Of a DNA stretch of 56,243 bases, positions 47,709 through 55,860 are shown one piece after another (position 1 is the stretch's first letter; every line of letters starts with the position of its first letter). The translations under genes were made by a program, and so were the position numbers. This DNA is from an uncultured Oscillospiraceae bacterium (GTDB lineage Bacteria; Bacillota; Clostridia; Oscillospirales; Oscillospiraceae): the NCBI GenBank assembly GCA_944387125.1, contig CALXDT010000032.1, positions 1-56,243 of the forward strand. Reading direction: 5' to 3'. The notes below the pieces were generated by a model. The model did no database searches. It was given only the letters and a program-made list of their open reading frames with translations, and had not been told where the DNA came from.

Positions 47709-48068
47709 GGGCAGCTCCTTTCCTGTGACGGCGGGAACCGCGCCGGAAAGGAGCCGGCACGCCCCGGAGATTGTTAAAATTTCCCAAAAACGGGGAAAAA
47801 CACCTGTTTCTCCCGGTTTTGCCGGCGGGAGGCAGCCGCTGCCGCGGCTTCTTCCGCCAACCCGGACAGGAGATCCTCTTCTAAGATATAGCAATTTTTG
47901 CAATATGTCAAGCAATATTTGCAATGAAGGTTGCAAAAAAGTATGGTATCATGGGTGATGTAAACAAAAAAGGTTTTTTTTACGGCGAAATCCTAAGCGA
48001 CTTGTACAATGTGCATAAAAGACGCAGTGGGATTTTGTGAAAACAGGAAAAGGAAGGAGTGACGTCCC
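47709..48068. promoter_or_regulatory. Divergent control region of the Gfo/Idh cluster
   Basis: No gene was found in these 360 bases. Five GCAA(T) elements at 47891, 47900, 47912, 47921 and 47932 form two copies of GCAATWTTTGCAAT (47891-47904 and 47912-47925) exactly 21 bases apart, two helical turns, as AraC-type activator sites often are. An extended -10, TGGTATCAT, lies at 47944-47952. The left half is a GC-rich leader of the AraC gene. Confidence 0.7.
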
Positions 48069-48944
48069 ATGATAGAGAATGTTATCATCTCCGGCTTTGC
48101 CGATGAAATCCATCCGAATCTGGACGAACAGCTGAAGGTGGTCAAGGCGCTGGGGATGGATCATATCTGCATCCGGGCAGCTGACGGAAAAGGGGTTGCC
48201 GAGTACACCCCGGAGGAGTTCCAGGAGAAAATCCTGCCCCGGCTGAACGCCGCGGGGGTCGGAATTTCCTCTCTGGGAAGCCCTGTGGGCAAAATCGACA
48301 TCGACGACCAGGCTGCCTATGAAAAGCAGCTGGAGCAGCTGGAAAACCTGTGCCAGATCTGCCAGATGAGCGGCTGCCGCTACATCCGCATGTTCAGCTT
48401 CTGGATGCCCAAGGGGAAGGATCCGGCGGACTATACGGATGCGGTTCTGGAAAAGCTCCGGGGCTTTGCCCAGGTGGCGGAGAAGTACGATGTTGTGCTC
48501 ATTCACGAAAACGAGAAGGATATCTACGGCGACACCGGCGCCCGCTGCCGGGTGATTCTGGACAAGCTGGCCAGCCCCCACTTCAAGGCTGCCTTTGACT
48601 TCGCCAACTTTGTCCAGTGCGGCGAGGATCCCGAGGTCTGCTGGGAGCTGCTGAAGGATCAGGTGGTGTACATCCACATCAAGGACGCCGTCCGGGGGAA
48701 CAACGAAAATGTCCTCTGCGGCACCGGCGACGGCAAGATCCCGCAGCTGCTGAAGCGGATCCTCCGGGAGGACGGCTATCGGGGCTTCCTGACCCTGGAG
48801 CCGCACCTGGTTCTTTTTGACACCCTCCAGAGCCTGGAAACCGAGGACGCTTCCAAGGTCATCGTCACCAACAAGGCCAAGGACGGGGCGGAAGGGTACG
48901 CCATGCAGTACCACGCGCTGATGGATATTCTGAAGGACATCTGA
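48069..48944 (+). CDS. Sugar phosphate isomerase/epimerase family protein (TIM barrel)
   Basis: A xylose-isomerase-like TIM barrel of 291 residues, with metal-site candidates Glu in IHENEKDIYGDT (about 153-164), Asp in FDFANFV, His in YIHIKDA (about 204-210) and Glu in LTLEPH. Such barrels act as epimerases, isomerases or keto-sugar lyases beside Gfo/Idh dehydrogenases (compare E. coli YcjR). GGAAGGAGTGACG precedes the ATG. It opens a cluster of four genes on the same strand (gaps of 43, 65 and 37 bases) followed by uxaC. Specific reaction unknown. Confidence 0.88.
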   Translation: MIENVIISGFADEIHPNLDEQLKVVKALGMDHICIRAADGKGVAEYTPEEFQEKILPRLNAAGVGISSLGSPVGKIDIDDQAAYEKQLEQLENLCQICQMSGCRYIRMFSFWMPKGKDPADYTDAVLEKLRGFAQVAEKYDVVLIHENEKDIYGDTGARCRVILDKLASPHFKAAFDFANFVQCGEDPEVCWELLKDQVVYIHIKDAVRGNNENVLCGTGDGKIPQLLKRILREDGYRGFLTLEPHLVLFDTLQSLETEDASKVIVTNKAKDGAEGYAMQYHALMDILKDI

Positions 48945-48987
48945 CCGAAAACCCATGAATTTATTATATAGTTAAGGAGAATGCAAC

Positions 48988-50196
48988 ATGGACAAGAAAA
49001 TTCGCTACGGTATCATCGGCTTCGGCGCCCAAGGCGGCTCTTACTGCAACATCCTCACCGGCACCGCGGCCTTCCCCGGCTTCCCCACCGCTCCGGTGCC
49101 CCCTCACTGCGCGCTGGGCGCCATCTGCGATATTGATCCGGCCAAGCGGGCCGCCGCCAAGGAGAAGTTCCCGGACTATCCTGTTTACGAAGACTACAAG
49201 GAAATGATCGTCTCCGGCAACTGCGACGCGGTGATCACCACCGTTCCCCACTACCTGCACCATGAAATGGCCATCTACGCCATGGAGCACGGCATGCACG
49301 TCATCGGCGAAAAGCCCGCCGGCGTCCGGGCCAAGGATGTCCAGAAAATGATCGACTGCGCCAATGCCCATCCCGAAGTCGCCTTCGGCATTATGTTCAA
49401 CCAGCGGACCAACAAGCTCTACCAGAAGATCAAGGCCATTGTGGAGTCCGGTGAGCTGGGTCAGATCCGCCGTTCCAACTGGATCATCAACACCTGGTGG
49501 CGTCCCGATTCCTACTACCGTCAGTCCGACTGGCGCGCCACCTGGGGCGGCGAAGGCGGCGGCGTTCTGGTCAACCAGGCTCCCCACCAGCTGGACCTGT
49601 GGCAGTGGATCTGCGGCGTGCCCACCAAGGTCACTTCCATCAACATCAACGGCTGCCATCGGGACATCGCCGTGGAGAACGACGTGACCATGGTTACGGA
49701 GTATGCCAACGGCGCCACCGGCGTGTTCATCACCTGCACCCATGACCCCATCGGCACCGACCGGCTGGAGATCGACTTCGACGCCGGCAAGATCGTGGTG
49801 GAGGACAGCAAGAAGGCCACCATCTACCGGATGGCCAAGGACGGCCAGCGGGTGGACGAAAACTACATGAACGAGCACTTCACCATGATGGAGCTGGCCA
49901 GACTCACCAGCAGCAACGCCGGCGGCAGCCTGTACGAGGTGGAGACCTTCGAGAACAATGACGCCTGGGGCATCCAGCACGGCACCGTAATGGAAAACTT
50001 TGCCCTGCACGTGCTCACCGGTTCTCCCCTGCTGGCGCCCGGCGCCGACGGCATCATGGGCGTCCGCCTGGCCAACGCCTCTCAGCTGTCCGCCTGGACC
50101 GGCAAGACCGTACCCCTGCCCTGCGATGAGGAGGAGTACGCCGCCGAGCTGAACAAGCTCATTGCCGCCGAGGGCAAGTTCCCCGTCCGGGATTAA
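48988..50196 (+). CDS. Gfo/Idh/MocA family oxidoreductase, 402 residues
   Basis: An NAD(P)-dependent sugar or cyclitol dehydrogenase. The Rossmann motif is GIIGFGAQG (8-16), the EKP motif is at 108-110 (EKPAG), and the C-terminal domain has the VNQAPHQLDLWQWICG block with the catalytic His. At 402 residues it is longer than many relatives, including an insertion GTAAFPGFPTAPVPPH (about 25-40) in the nucleotide-binding domain. TTAAGGAG lies 8-9 bases before the ATG. Codon use is strongly biased to C/G-ending preferred codons, suggesting high expression. Likely oxidises a glycoside or uronide within the cluster. Confidence 0.9.
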   Translation: MDKKIRYGIIGFGAQGGSYCNILTGTAAFPGFPTAPVPPHCALGAICDIDPAKRAAAKEKFPDYPVYEDYKEMIVSGNCDAVITTVPHYLHHEMAIYAMEHGMHVIGEKPAGVRAKDVQKMIDCANAHPEVAFGIMFNQRTNKLYQKIKAIVESGELGQIRRSNWIINTWWRPDSYYRQSDWRATWGGEGGGVLVNQAPHQLDLWQWICGVPTKVTSININGCHRDIAVENDVTMVTEYANGATGVFITCTHDPIGTDRLEIDFDAGKIVVEDSKKATIYRMAKDGQRVDENYMNEHFTMMELARLTSSNAGGSLYEVETFENNDAWGIQHGTVMENFALHVLTGSPLLAPGADGIMGVRLANASQLSAWTGKTVPLPCDEEEYAAELNKLIAAEGKFPVRD

Positions 50197-50261
50197 CCGA
50201 CTATCGACCTTCCGTCCCGGAGCCATGGGCTCCGGGGACGGATAATAAGGAGAGACGCTGC

Positions 50262-51266
50262 ATGATTCGTTCTGCCATCATTGGCCTGGGAGATATTTCC
50301 TTTATTCATCTCGACGGCATTCTCACCGATCCCGAGAATCAGCTGGCCGCGGCCTGCGACCTGGACGAGGGGCTGCGCTCCAGAGTTCCCGAGGGCACCC
50401 CCTTCTATACCGACTATCGGCAGATGGTTCAGGAGATCAAGCCCGACGTGGTGCATGTCTGTCTGCCCCACTACCTCCACTATCCCGTAACCAAGGAGCT
50501 GGTGGAGATGGGAGTGGATGTATTCTGCGAAAAGCCTGTGGCTCTGAACGTGGCGCAGGCGGAGGCCTTTGCCGCCCTGGAGGCGGCGCACCCGGAGCGG
50601 AAGATCTGCATCTGCCTGCAAAACCGGATGAACGAAACCACCGAAGCCCTGAAAGCCATTGTCGATTCCGGGGAATACGGAGCGGTTGTGGGCGTCCGGG
50701 GGATCGTTCCCTGGCACCGGGCAAAGGAATACTATTCCCTCAAGCCCTGGCGCGGCACCTGGGAGTATGCCGGCGGCGGCTCCATGATCAACCAGTCCCT
50801 GCATACCCTGGATCTGATGTACTATCTGGGCGGGCCGGTGCGCCGGATCCACGCCCTGGTGGGGCAGCTGAATGACTACGGTGTTGAAGTGGAAGGGGAC
50901 GTGGTGGCGCGGATGGAGTACGCCAGCGGCGCCAAGGGGCTGTTCTTTGCCACAAACAACAATTATACCAACGAATCCGTTCAGCTCCGTGTAGCCATGG
51001 AGAAGGGGGTCTTCCACATAGAAGACAACACCCTCTGGCGGCTCTATCCCGACGGACGGCGGGAGGTTCTGGCCGAAGCCCCCAGGCTGGAGGGCATCAA
51101 GTTCTACTACGGCGCCTCCCACAGCCGGCTGATCCAGCGCTTCCGCAAGGCGGTGGAGACCGGCTCCGACGATTACATCCATGTCCGGGACGCGGTGATG
51201 GTCATCCGCCTGATGGAGACCATTTTCCGTTCCGCCAAGGAGGACACCCTCCTGGACGTCCTGTGA
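50262..51266 (+). CDS. Gfo/Idh/MocA family oxidoreductase, 334 residues
   Basis: Second dehydrogenase of the cluster. Rossmann start AIIGLGDIS (5-13), EKPVALN (90-96) and the catalytic-domain block GGGSMINQSLHTLDLMYYLGG (quoted in part: INQSLHTLDLMYYLGG) with its His. The size is standard. AAGGAGAGACGCTGC precedes the ATG. Similarity to the first dehydrogenase is limited to family motifs, so the two probably catalyse different steps, for example oxidation of an incoming glycoside and final re-reduction of the keto sugar. This is inferred from analogous two-dehydrogenase clusters. Confidence 0.9.
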   Translation: MIRSAIIGLGDISFIHLDGILTDPENQLAAACDLDEGLRSRVPEGTPFYTDYRQMVQEIKPDVVHVCLPHYLHYPVTKELVEMGVDVFCEKPVALNVAQAEAFAALEAAHPERKICICLQNRMNETTEALKAIVDSGEYGAVVGVRGIVPWHRAKEYYSLKPWRGTWEYAGGGSMINQSLHTLDLMYYLGGPVRRIHALVGQLNDYGVEVEGDVVARMEYASGAKGLFFATNNNYTNESVQLRVAMEKGVFHIEDNTLWRLYPDGRREVLAEAPRLEGIKFYYGASHSRLIQRFRKAVETGSDDYIHVRDAVMVIRLMETIFRSAKEDTLLDVL

Positions 51267-51303
51267 CCATTTCCCACTTGATACTGAAAAGGAGTGCATT
51301 CCC

Positions 51304-52182
51304 ATGAGCAAAAAAGGTTTGATCGGCGTTCAGATGTCCACCATCGCACCGGCCAAGATGCCCAGCTTTGACGCCTACGACGTCATGGCAAAGCTGGTGG
51401 ATATCGGCTACCACTGCGCCGAAGTCTCCCAGGTTCCCATGACCAAGGAAAATGTGGCCGGATTCCGCCGGGCCATTGACGAGCTGAACTTCAACATCTC
51501 CTCCCTTACCGCCTCTGTGGCGCCCATTGTGCCCGGCATGCCCGGAGAGTACCTGAGCAACCCCGAGGACTACAAGAAGATGGTGGAGGACGCCCGCACC
51601 CTGGACTGCGACATGTTCCGCATCGGCATGATGCCCATGAACGCCATCGGCAGCTTCCAGAAGTGCGTGGACTTCGCCAAGCAGGCGGAGGAGTACGCCC
51701 TGAAGCTGAAGGAAGACGGCATTGACCTGTACTACCACAACCACCACATTGAATTTATGAAGGTGGAAGGCCAGTACCTGCTGGACATCATCCGCGCCCA
51801 TGCGCCCCACCTGGGCTTCGAGCTGGATACCCACTGGATCCATCGGGGCGGTGAGAACCCCATTTCGTTCATCAAGAAGTATGCCGGTTCCGTCCGGTTG
51901 CTGCACCTGAAGGACTATCGGATTGCCGAAGTGAAGATGCCTGACATGAGCGGCGGCTTCGATATGAAGGCCTTCGCCCAGGCATTCTTCAACGATCCGG
52001 TGCAGTTTGCCGAGCTGGGTCAGGGCAACCTGCCGCTGAAGGAATGCATCGAGGCAGGTCTGGAAAGCGGTGCGGAATACTTCCTCATTGAGCAGGATGA
52101 TTCCTACGGCCGGGATCCCTTTGACTGCCTGCGGGACAGCCGGGATCACCTGATCAGCCTTGGCTACGAAAGCTGGTTCTGA
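51304..52182 (+). CDS. Sugar phosphate isomerase/epimerase family protein (TIM barrel), second copy
   Basis: A 292-residue xylose-isomerase-like barrel. Metal ligands are suggested by YYHNHHIEF (about 141-149), ELDTHWIHRGG (about 176-186), LLHLKDYR (about 200-207) and the final Glu in FLIEQDDS. This pattern with YHNHHIEF is typical of barrels next to Gfo/Idh enzymes. It differs strongly from the first barrel of the cluster. AAAAGGAG precedes the ATG by 9 bases. A hairpin follows (52195-52221). Confidence 0.9.
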   Translation: MSKKGLIGVQMSTIAPAKMPSFDAYDVMAKLVDIGYHCAEVSQVPMTKENVAGFRRAIDELNFNISSLTASVAPIVPGMPGEYLSNPEDYKKMVEDARTLDCDMFRIGMMPMNAIGSFQKCVDFAKQAEEYALKLKEDGIDLYYHNHHIEFMKVEGQYLLDIIRAHAPHLGFELDTHWIHRGGENPISFIKKYAGSVRLLHLKDYRIAEVKMPDMSGGFDMKAFAQAFFNDPVQFAELGQGNLPLKECIEAGLESGAEYFLIEQDDSYGRDPFDCLRDSRDHLISLGYESWF

Positions 52183-52194
52183 TCCGAATCCAAT

Positions 52195-52221
52195 GCCTGC
52201 CGCCTGCTTCGGGCGGCAGGC
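52195..52221 (+). terminator. Hairpin after the second TIM-barrel gene
   Basis: GCCTGCCGCC (52195-52204) pairs with GGCGGCAGGC (52212-52221), followed by TTCCCTGTT. The T-tail is weak; partial read-through into uxaC is possible. Confidence 0.6.
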
Positions 52222-52256
52222 TTCCCTGTTACCTGGGGGAAAACCATAAAAAAACA

Positions 52257-52284
52257 TTGCTTTTTTCTCTGGTTTTTGTATAAT
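52257..52284 (+). promoter_or_regulatory. uxaC promoter
   Basis: TTGCTT (52257-52262) and TATAAT (52279-52284) are 16 bases apart, 60 bases before uxaC. Confidence 0.8.
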
Positions 52285-52343
52285 ATAGGTAAGCTGATTC
52301 CCGGTTTCCCGGGTCTCAAATTTAAGGAAAGAGGGTAATTCCC

Positions 52344-53747
52344 ATGAAGCAGTTTATGGACAAAGACTTCCTTCTGAGCAGCGATACAGCGAAGGTGCTT
52401 TACCACGATTACGCCGCGAAGATGCCCATTGTGGACTACCACTGCCACATCAATCCCCAGGAGATCTACGAGGATCGCCGGTTTGACAACATCACCCAGG
52501 TTTGGCTGGGGGGCGATCATTACAAGTGGCGGGTGATGCGCAGCAACGGCGTGGACGAGTATTACATCACCGGAGACGCGCCGGATCGGGAGAAGTTCCA
52601 GAAGTTCGCGGAAGCGCTGCCCAAGGCCATCGGCAATCCCATGTACCACTGGTGCCACCTGGAGCTGCAGCGGTACTTCGGCTATACCGGTGTTTTGAAC
52701 GGCCAGACTGCGGAAGAGGTGTGGAACCTGGCCAACGACAAGCTGCGCAATGACCCTGCCATGACCGTCCGGGGGCTGATCCGTCAGTCCAACGTGATGA
52801 TGGTCGGCACCACCGACGATCCCATTGATTCCCTTCAGTGGCACGCGAAGCTGGCCGCGGATCCCACCATGGAGACCAAGGTCTGCCCCTCCTTCCGGCC
52901 GGATAAGGCGCTGGACATTGAAAAGCCCACCTTCGCCGCCTACATGCACCAGCTGGAAGAGGTGGTGGGCTTTGGATTCGGCTGCATCGCCTGTGTGAAA
53001 AAAGCCCTGACCCAGCGGATCGAATTCTTCGATACCATGGGCTGCCGGGCTTCCGACCACGGCCTGGGCTATGTGCCCTATGTGGAAGCTACCGACGAGG
53101 AGCTGACCGCCATCTTTAAGAAGGGCATGGCCGGGGAAGCGCTGACCACCGCAGAAGTGGACGCTTACAAGACGGCTCTGCTGCTCCACTGCGCCAGAGA
53201 GTACGCCAAGCGGGGCTGGGCCATGCAGATCCACTTCTCCTGCCTGCGCAACACCAACGCGGCTATGTTCCGCAAGCTGGGGCCGGACACCGGCTTCGAC
53301 TGCATCGCCATCACCGACAGCGGCGAGGCGCTTACCAAGGTGCTCAGCAAGCTCTACGAGGAGAACGCGCTGCCCAAGACCATTCTCTACTCCCTGAACC
53401 CCGGGGACAATGCCCAGCTGGGCACCTTCCTGGGCGCTTTCCAGGGCACGGAGGTTCCGGGCAAAATCCAGCACGGCTCCGGCTGGTGGTTCAACGACAC
53501 CAAGACCGGCATGATCGAGCAGATGACCAGTCTGGCCAATCTGGGCCTGCTGGGCAACTTCATCGGTATGCTCACCGACTCCCGCTCCTTCCTGAGCTAC
53601 ACCCGGCATGAGTACTTCCGCCGGATTCTGTGCAACCTCATCGGAACCTGGGTGGAGAACGGGGAGTATCCCGCCGACATGGAGGCCCTGGGCGCCATGG
53701 TGCAGGATATTTCCTCCAACAACGCCAAGCGGTACTTCGGACTGTAA
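52344..53747 (+). CDS. uxaC: Glucuronate (uronate) isomerase
   Basis: Converts D-glucuronate to D-fructuronate and D-galacturonate to D-tagaturonate, the entry of hexuronate catabolism. The 467-residue amidohydrolase-like protein has VDYHCHINPQEI (32-43) with the N-terminal metal histidines, QVWLGGDHYKWRVMRSNGV, MQIHFSCLRNTN (about 294-305) and the C-terminal GSGWWFNDTKTGM. Length and blocks match UxaC throughout. AAAGAGGG lies 7-8 bases before the ATG. It has its own promoter but follows the Gfo/Idh cluster; uxuA, uxaB and kdgK are not in the window. Confidence 0.96.
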   Translation: MKQFMDKDFLLSSDTAKVLYHDYAAKMPIVDYHCHINPQEIYEDRRFDNITQVWLGGDHYKWRVMRSNGVDEYYITGDAPDREKFQKFAEALPKAIGNPMYHWCHLELQRYFGYTGVLNGQTAEEVWNLANDKLRNDPAMTVRGLIRQSNVMMVGTTDDPIDSLQWHAKLAADPTMETKVCPSFRPDKALDIEKPTFAAYMHQLEEVVGFGFGCIACVKKALTQRIEFFDTMGCRASDHGLGYVPYVEATDEELTAIFKKGMAGEALTTAEVDAYKTALLLHCAREYAKRGWAMQIHFSCLRNTNAAMFRKLGPDTGFDCIAITDSGEALTKVLSKLYEENALPKTILYSLNPGDNAQLGTFLGAFQGTEVPGKIQHGSGWWFNDTKTGMIEQMTSLANLGLLGNFIGMLTDSRSFLSYTRHEYFRRILCNLIGTWVENGEYPADMEALGAMVQDISSNNAKRYFGL

Positions 53748-53760
53748 AGCCACAATCACA

Positions 53761-53792
53761 AAACCCCGGAAGCTTCGGCTTCCGGGGTTTTT
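53761..53792 (+). terminator. uxaC terminator
   Basis: A perfect 13-base-pair stem (53761-53773 with 53778-53790) with a TTCG tetraloop ends in TTTTT. Confidence 0.95.
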
Positions 53793-53861
53793 GCAGTGCT
53801 GTCTGAGATGAGATGGGGGGAATTCGGAGTAAAAGACGCAGATATGCCCCGCCGGTCTGCG

Positions 53862-54659
53862 CTATCTTTTCTGTTTGCAGGCGTATTCGTAGGCCCTTTT
53901 GTAATCTCCCAGTTCCCGGTAGCAGATTTCCAGCTTTTCGGCAGCCTGGCGGGGAAACGCTTCCTCCGCTCCGTGAAGGCACCGGGCGCCCTGGACAAAC
54001 TGTCCCGCCAGCAGGTACAGCTCCCCCCGGAGCAGGCACCATTGGGGGTCGGTCTGGTCCTCCGCCGCATCCAGCAGCCGGGCTGCCCGGATATTGTCCC
54101 CCAGCAGCCGGGCATCCCGGGCCCGGAGCAAAAGCTCCGCGTCCAGGCTGGGCAGCCGCTGGCTGACGGATTTCCCGGAGGCCTGGCCCATAAGCAGCAG
54201 CCGCTGCCGCTCCAGAGCCTGGGCGCAGTAGCAGGGGAGCGTCTGGATACGCTCCAGCAGGGAAAGGGCATAGAGCTCCCGCCCTTCGGCCAGAGCCATT
54301 TGAGCCAGCGCCAGGTGGCAGCAAACCCACAGCAGCTGCCGCTCCCGGTCGTACACCGGGTCCGGCTCCCGGTAGGATTCCAGAGCTTCCAGGGCTCCGG
54401 ACCAGTCCCCGGTGTCAAAGCAGCGGCGGGCTTCCCCCATGGCAGCCTGATTGGGGGAAAGAACCGCAGATTCCTCCAGGAAATAGCTCACCGGTTTCCC
54501 CAACCGGGCGGCCAGGTATTGCAGGGTTTTCATGGAGGGGCGGGCGGCGCCGTGCTCAATCTGGGAGAGCATATTCCGGGTAATTTCCTCGCCGCAGAGC
54601 TGGCGCTGGCTTAGGCCCGCATCCAGCCGGGCTTGGCGAAGCTTTTCGCCCAGATCCAT
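53862..54659 (-). CDS. XRE-type regulator with TPR-like C-terminal domain
   Basis: A 265-residue protein with an N-terminal Cro/C1 helix-turn-helix (about 5-60, LRQARLDAGLSQRQLCG and NMLSQIEHGAARPSMKTL) and an alpha-helical repeat domain (about 70-260) with paired helices resembling tetratricopeptide repeats. This is the plan of peptide-responsive RRNPP-like regulators and of many orphan Clostridial regulators; peptide binding is not shown. No small peptide gene was identified beside it. GGAAGGAGGATGCCC precedes the ATG. Divergent from the DUF975-like gene. Confidence 0.88.
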   Translation of the reverse strand: MDLGEKLRQARLDAGLSQRQLCGEEITRNMLSQIEHGAARPSMKTLQYLAARLGKPVSYFLEESAVLSPNQAAMGEARRCFDTGDWSGALEALESYREPDPVYDRERQLLWVCCHLALAQMALAEGRELYALSLLERIQTLPCYCAQALERQRLLLMGQASGKSVSQRLPSLDAELLLRARDARLLGDNIRAARLLDAAEDQTDPQWCLLRGELYLLAGQFVQGARCLHGAEEAFPRQAAEKLEICYRELGDYKRAYEYACKQKR

Positions 54660-54743
54660 AGGGCATCCTCCTTCCGGGGTAAATCATATTTCCCTTATGA
54701 TAGCATAGAACTGCGCCATTTTCCACTGTCACAAAAATTTCAT

Positions 54744-54772
54744 TTGCTATTTCTCCGGCGATGGTTTATAAC
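54744..54772 (+). promoter_or_regulatory. Promoter of the DUF975-like gene
   Basis: TTGCTA (54744-54749) and TATAAC (54767-54772) are 17 bases apart, about 40 bases before the start codon. Confidence 0.65.
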
Positions 54773-54813
54773 AATAGTATTCGGATTGCAATGAGGAACG
54801 GAGTTGTGCTTTT

Positions 54814-55809
54814 ATGGATATTCAGAATGTCCGCCGGATGCGGGCCGTATCCGCCCAGCGGCTGGAGAACGCGCCCCAGGCGGAGCGAATTGCGCTGCTG
54901 TATGCCGGAATCAGTATGGGCCTGCACGCCCTGGTGGCAGTGATTGACTGGCTCCTGTCCCGGCAGGTGGATGCTGCCGTGGGATTGAGCGGCATGGGCA
55001 CCCGTACAATATTCCAGGCGCTGCAGACCATGCTCCCGGTGGTGCTGCCCCTGATTACCATGTGCCTGGATGTGGGATATCTGGCAGCCATGCTGCGGAT
55101 TGCCCGGCGGCAGTACGCGTCTCCCAACACCCTCCGGCTGGGCTTTGACCGGTTCTGGGTGCTGCTGCGGCTGATGCTGGTGCGGGGCGTGATTTTTACG
55201 GTGATCGGCTTTGCCTGTATGTACATCGGAATCAGCATCTATCTGATGACGCCTTTGGCCGAACCGGTGATGGAGCTGCTGATGCCGCTGGTGCAGGATG
55301 CCTCCATTCTCAGCGGCGGCCTGGTGATTGACGACGCCACCTACACCCAGCTGCTGTCTGCCATGGCGCCTGCATTCCTGATCTGCGGCGGAATTTTCCT
55401 GGTGGCGGCGGTGCCGGTGCTGTTCCAGTACCGGATGGCGGAGTATGTGGTGGTGGATAAGCCCGCTTTGGGGGCGATTGCTGCCATGCGGGAGAGCCGG
55501 AAGATGCTCCGGGGCAACTGGATTCGCCTGCTGCGGCTGGATTTTGGCCAGTGGTGGTATTACCTTGCCATCGGGGCTGCCAATGTGGTGTGCTACGGGG
55601 ACCGGATTCTGCCCCTGCTTCATGTGGAGCTGCCCTGGTCTGCAGATGTGAGCTATTATTTGTTCTACTTTGCCTACCTGCTGATGATGATGGGCATTTA
55701 CTGGCTTCTGCGCAACCGGGTGGAGGTGACCTATGCGCTGGCCTACGAGGAGATGCGGCCCAAGGAGCCCAGCGGGGGCGCCGTGCTGGGGAATATCTTC
55801 CAGATGTAA
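54814..55809 (+). CDS. Multispanning membrane protein, DUF975-like
   Basis: An integral membrane protein of 331 residues with about six hydrophobic segments: near 30-48, 70-90, 115-140, 188-208, 245-260 and 285-305. The cytoplasmic block MRESRKMLRGNWIRLLRLD before the fifth segment matches the DUF975 pattern. Function unknown. GGAACGGAG lies about 10 bases before the ATG. It is divergent from the XRE regulator by 154 bases, suggesting control by it. Confidence 0.7.
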   Translation: MDIQNVRRMRAVSAQRLENAPQAERIALLYAGISMGLHALVAVIDWLLSRQVDAAVGLSGMGTRTIFQALQTMLPVVLPLITMCLDVGYLAAMLRIARRQYASPNTLRLGFDRFWVLLRLMLVRGVIFTVIGFACMYIGISIYLMTPLAEPVMELLMPLVQDASILSGGLVIDDATYTQLLSAMAPAFLICGGIFLVAAVPVLFQYRMAEYVVVDKPALGAIAAMRESRKMLRGNWIRLLRLDFGQWWYYLAIGAANVVCYGDRILPLLHVELPWSADVSYYLFYFAYLLMMMGIYWLLRNRVEVTYALAYEEMRPKEPSGGAVLGNIFQM

Positions 55810-55820
55810 CAGAATACATT

Positions 55821-55852
55821 CGCCGCCGTTTCCGGAAATGGAAACGGCGGCG
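55821..55852. terminator. Hairpin between convergent genes
   Basis: A perfect 13-base-pair stem (55821-55833 with 55840-55852) lies between the DUF975-like and Rrf2 genes. No T-run on either strand. Confidence 0.55.
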
Positions 55853-55860
55853 CTGCGCTG

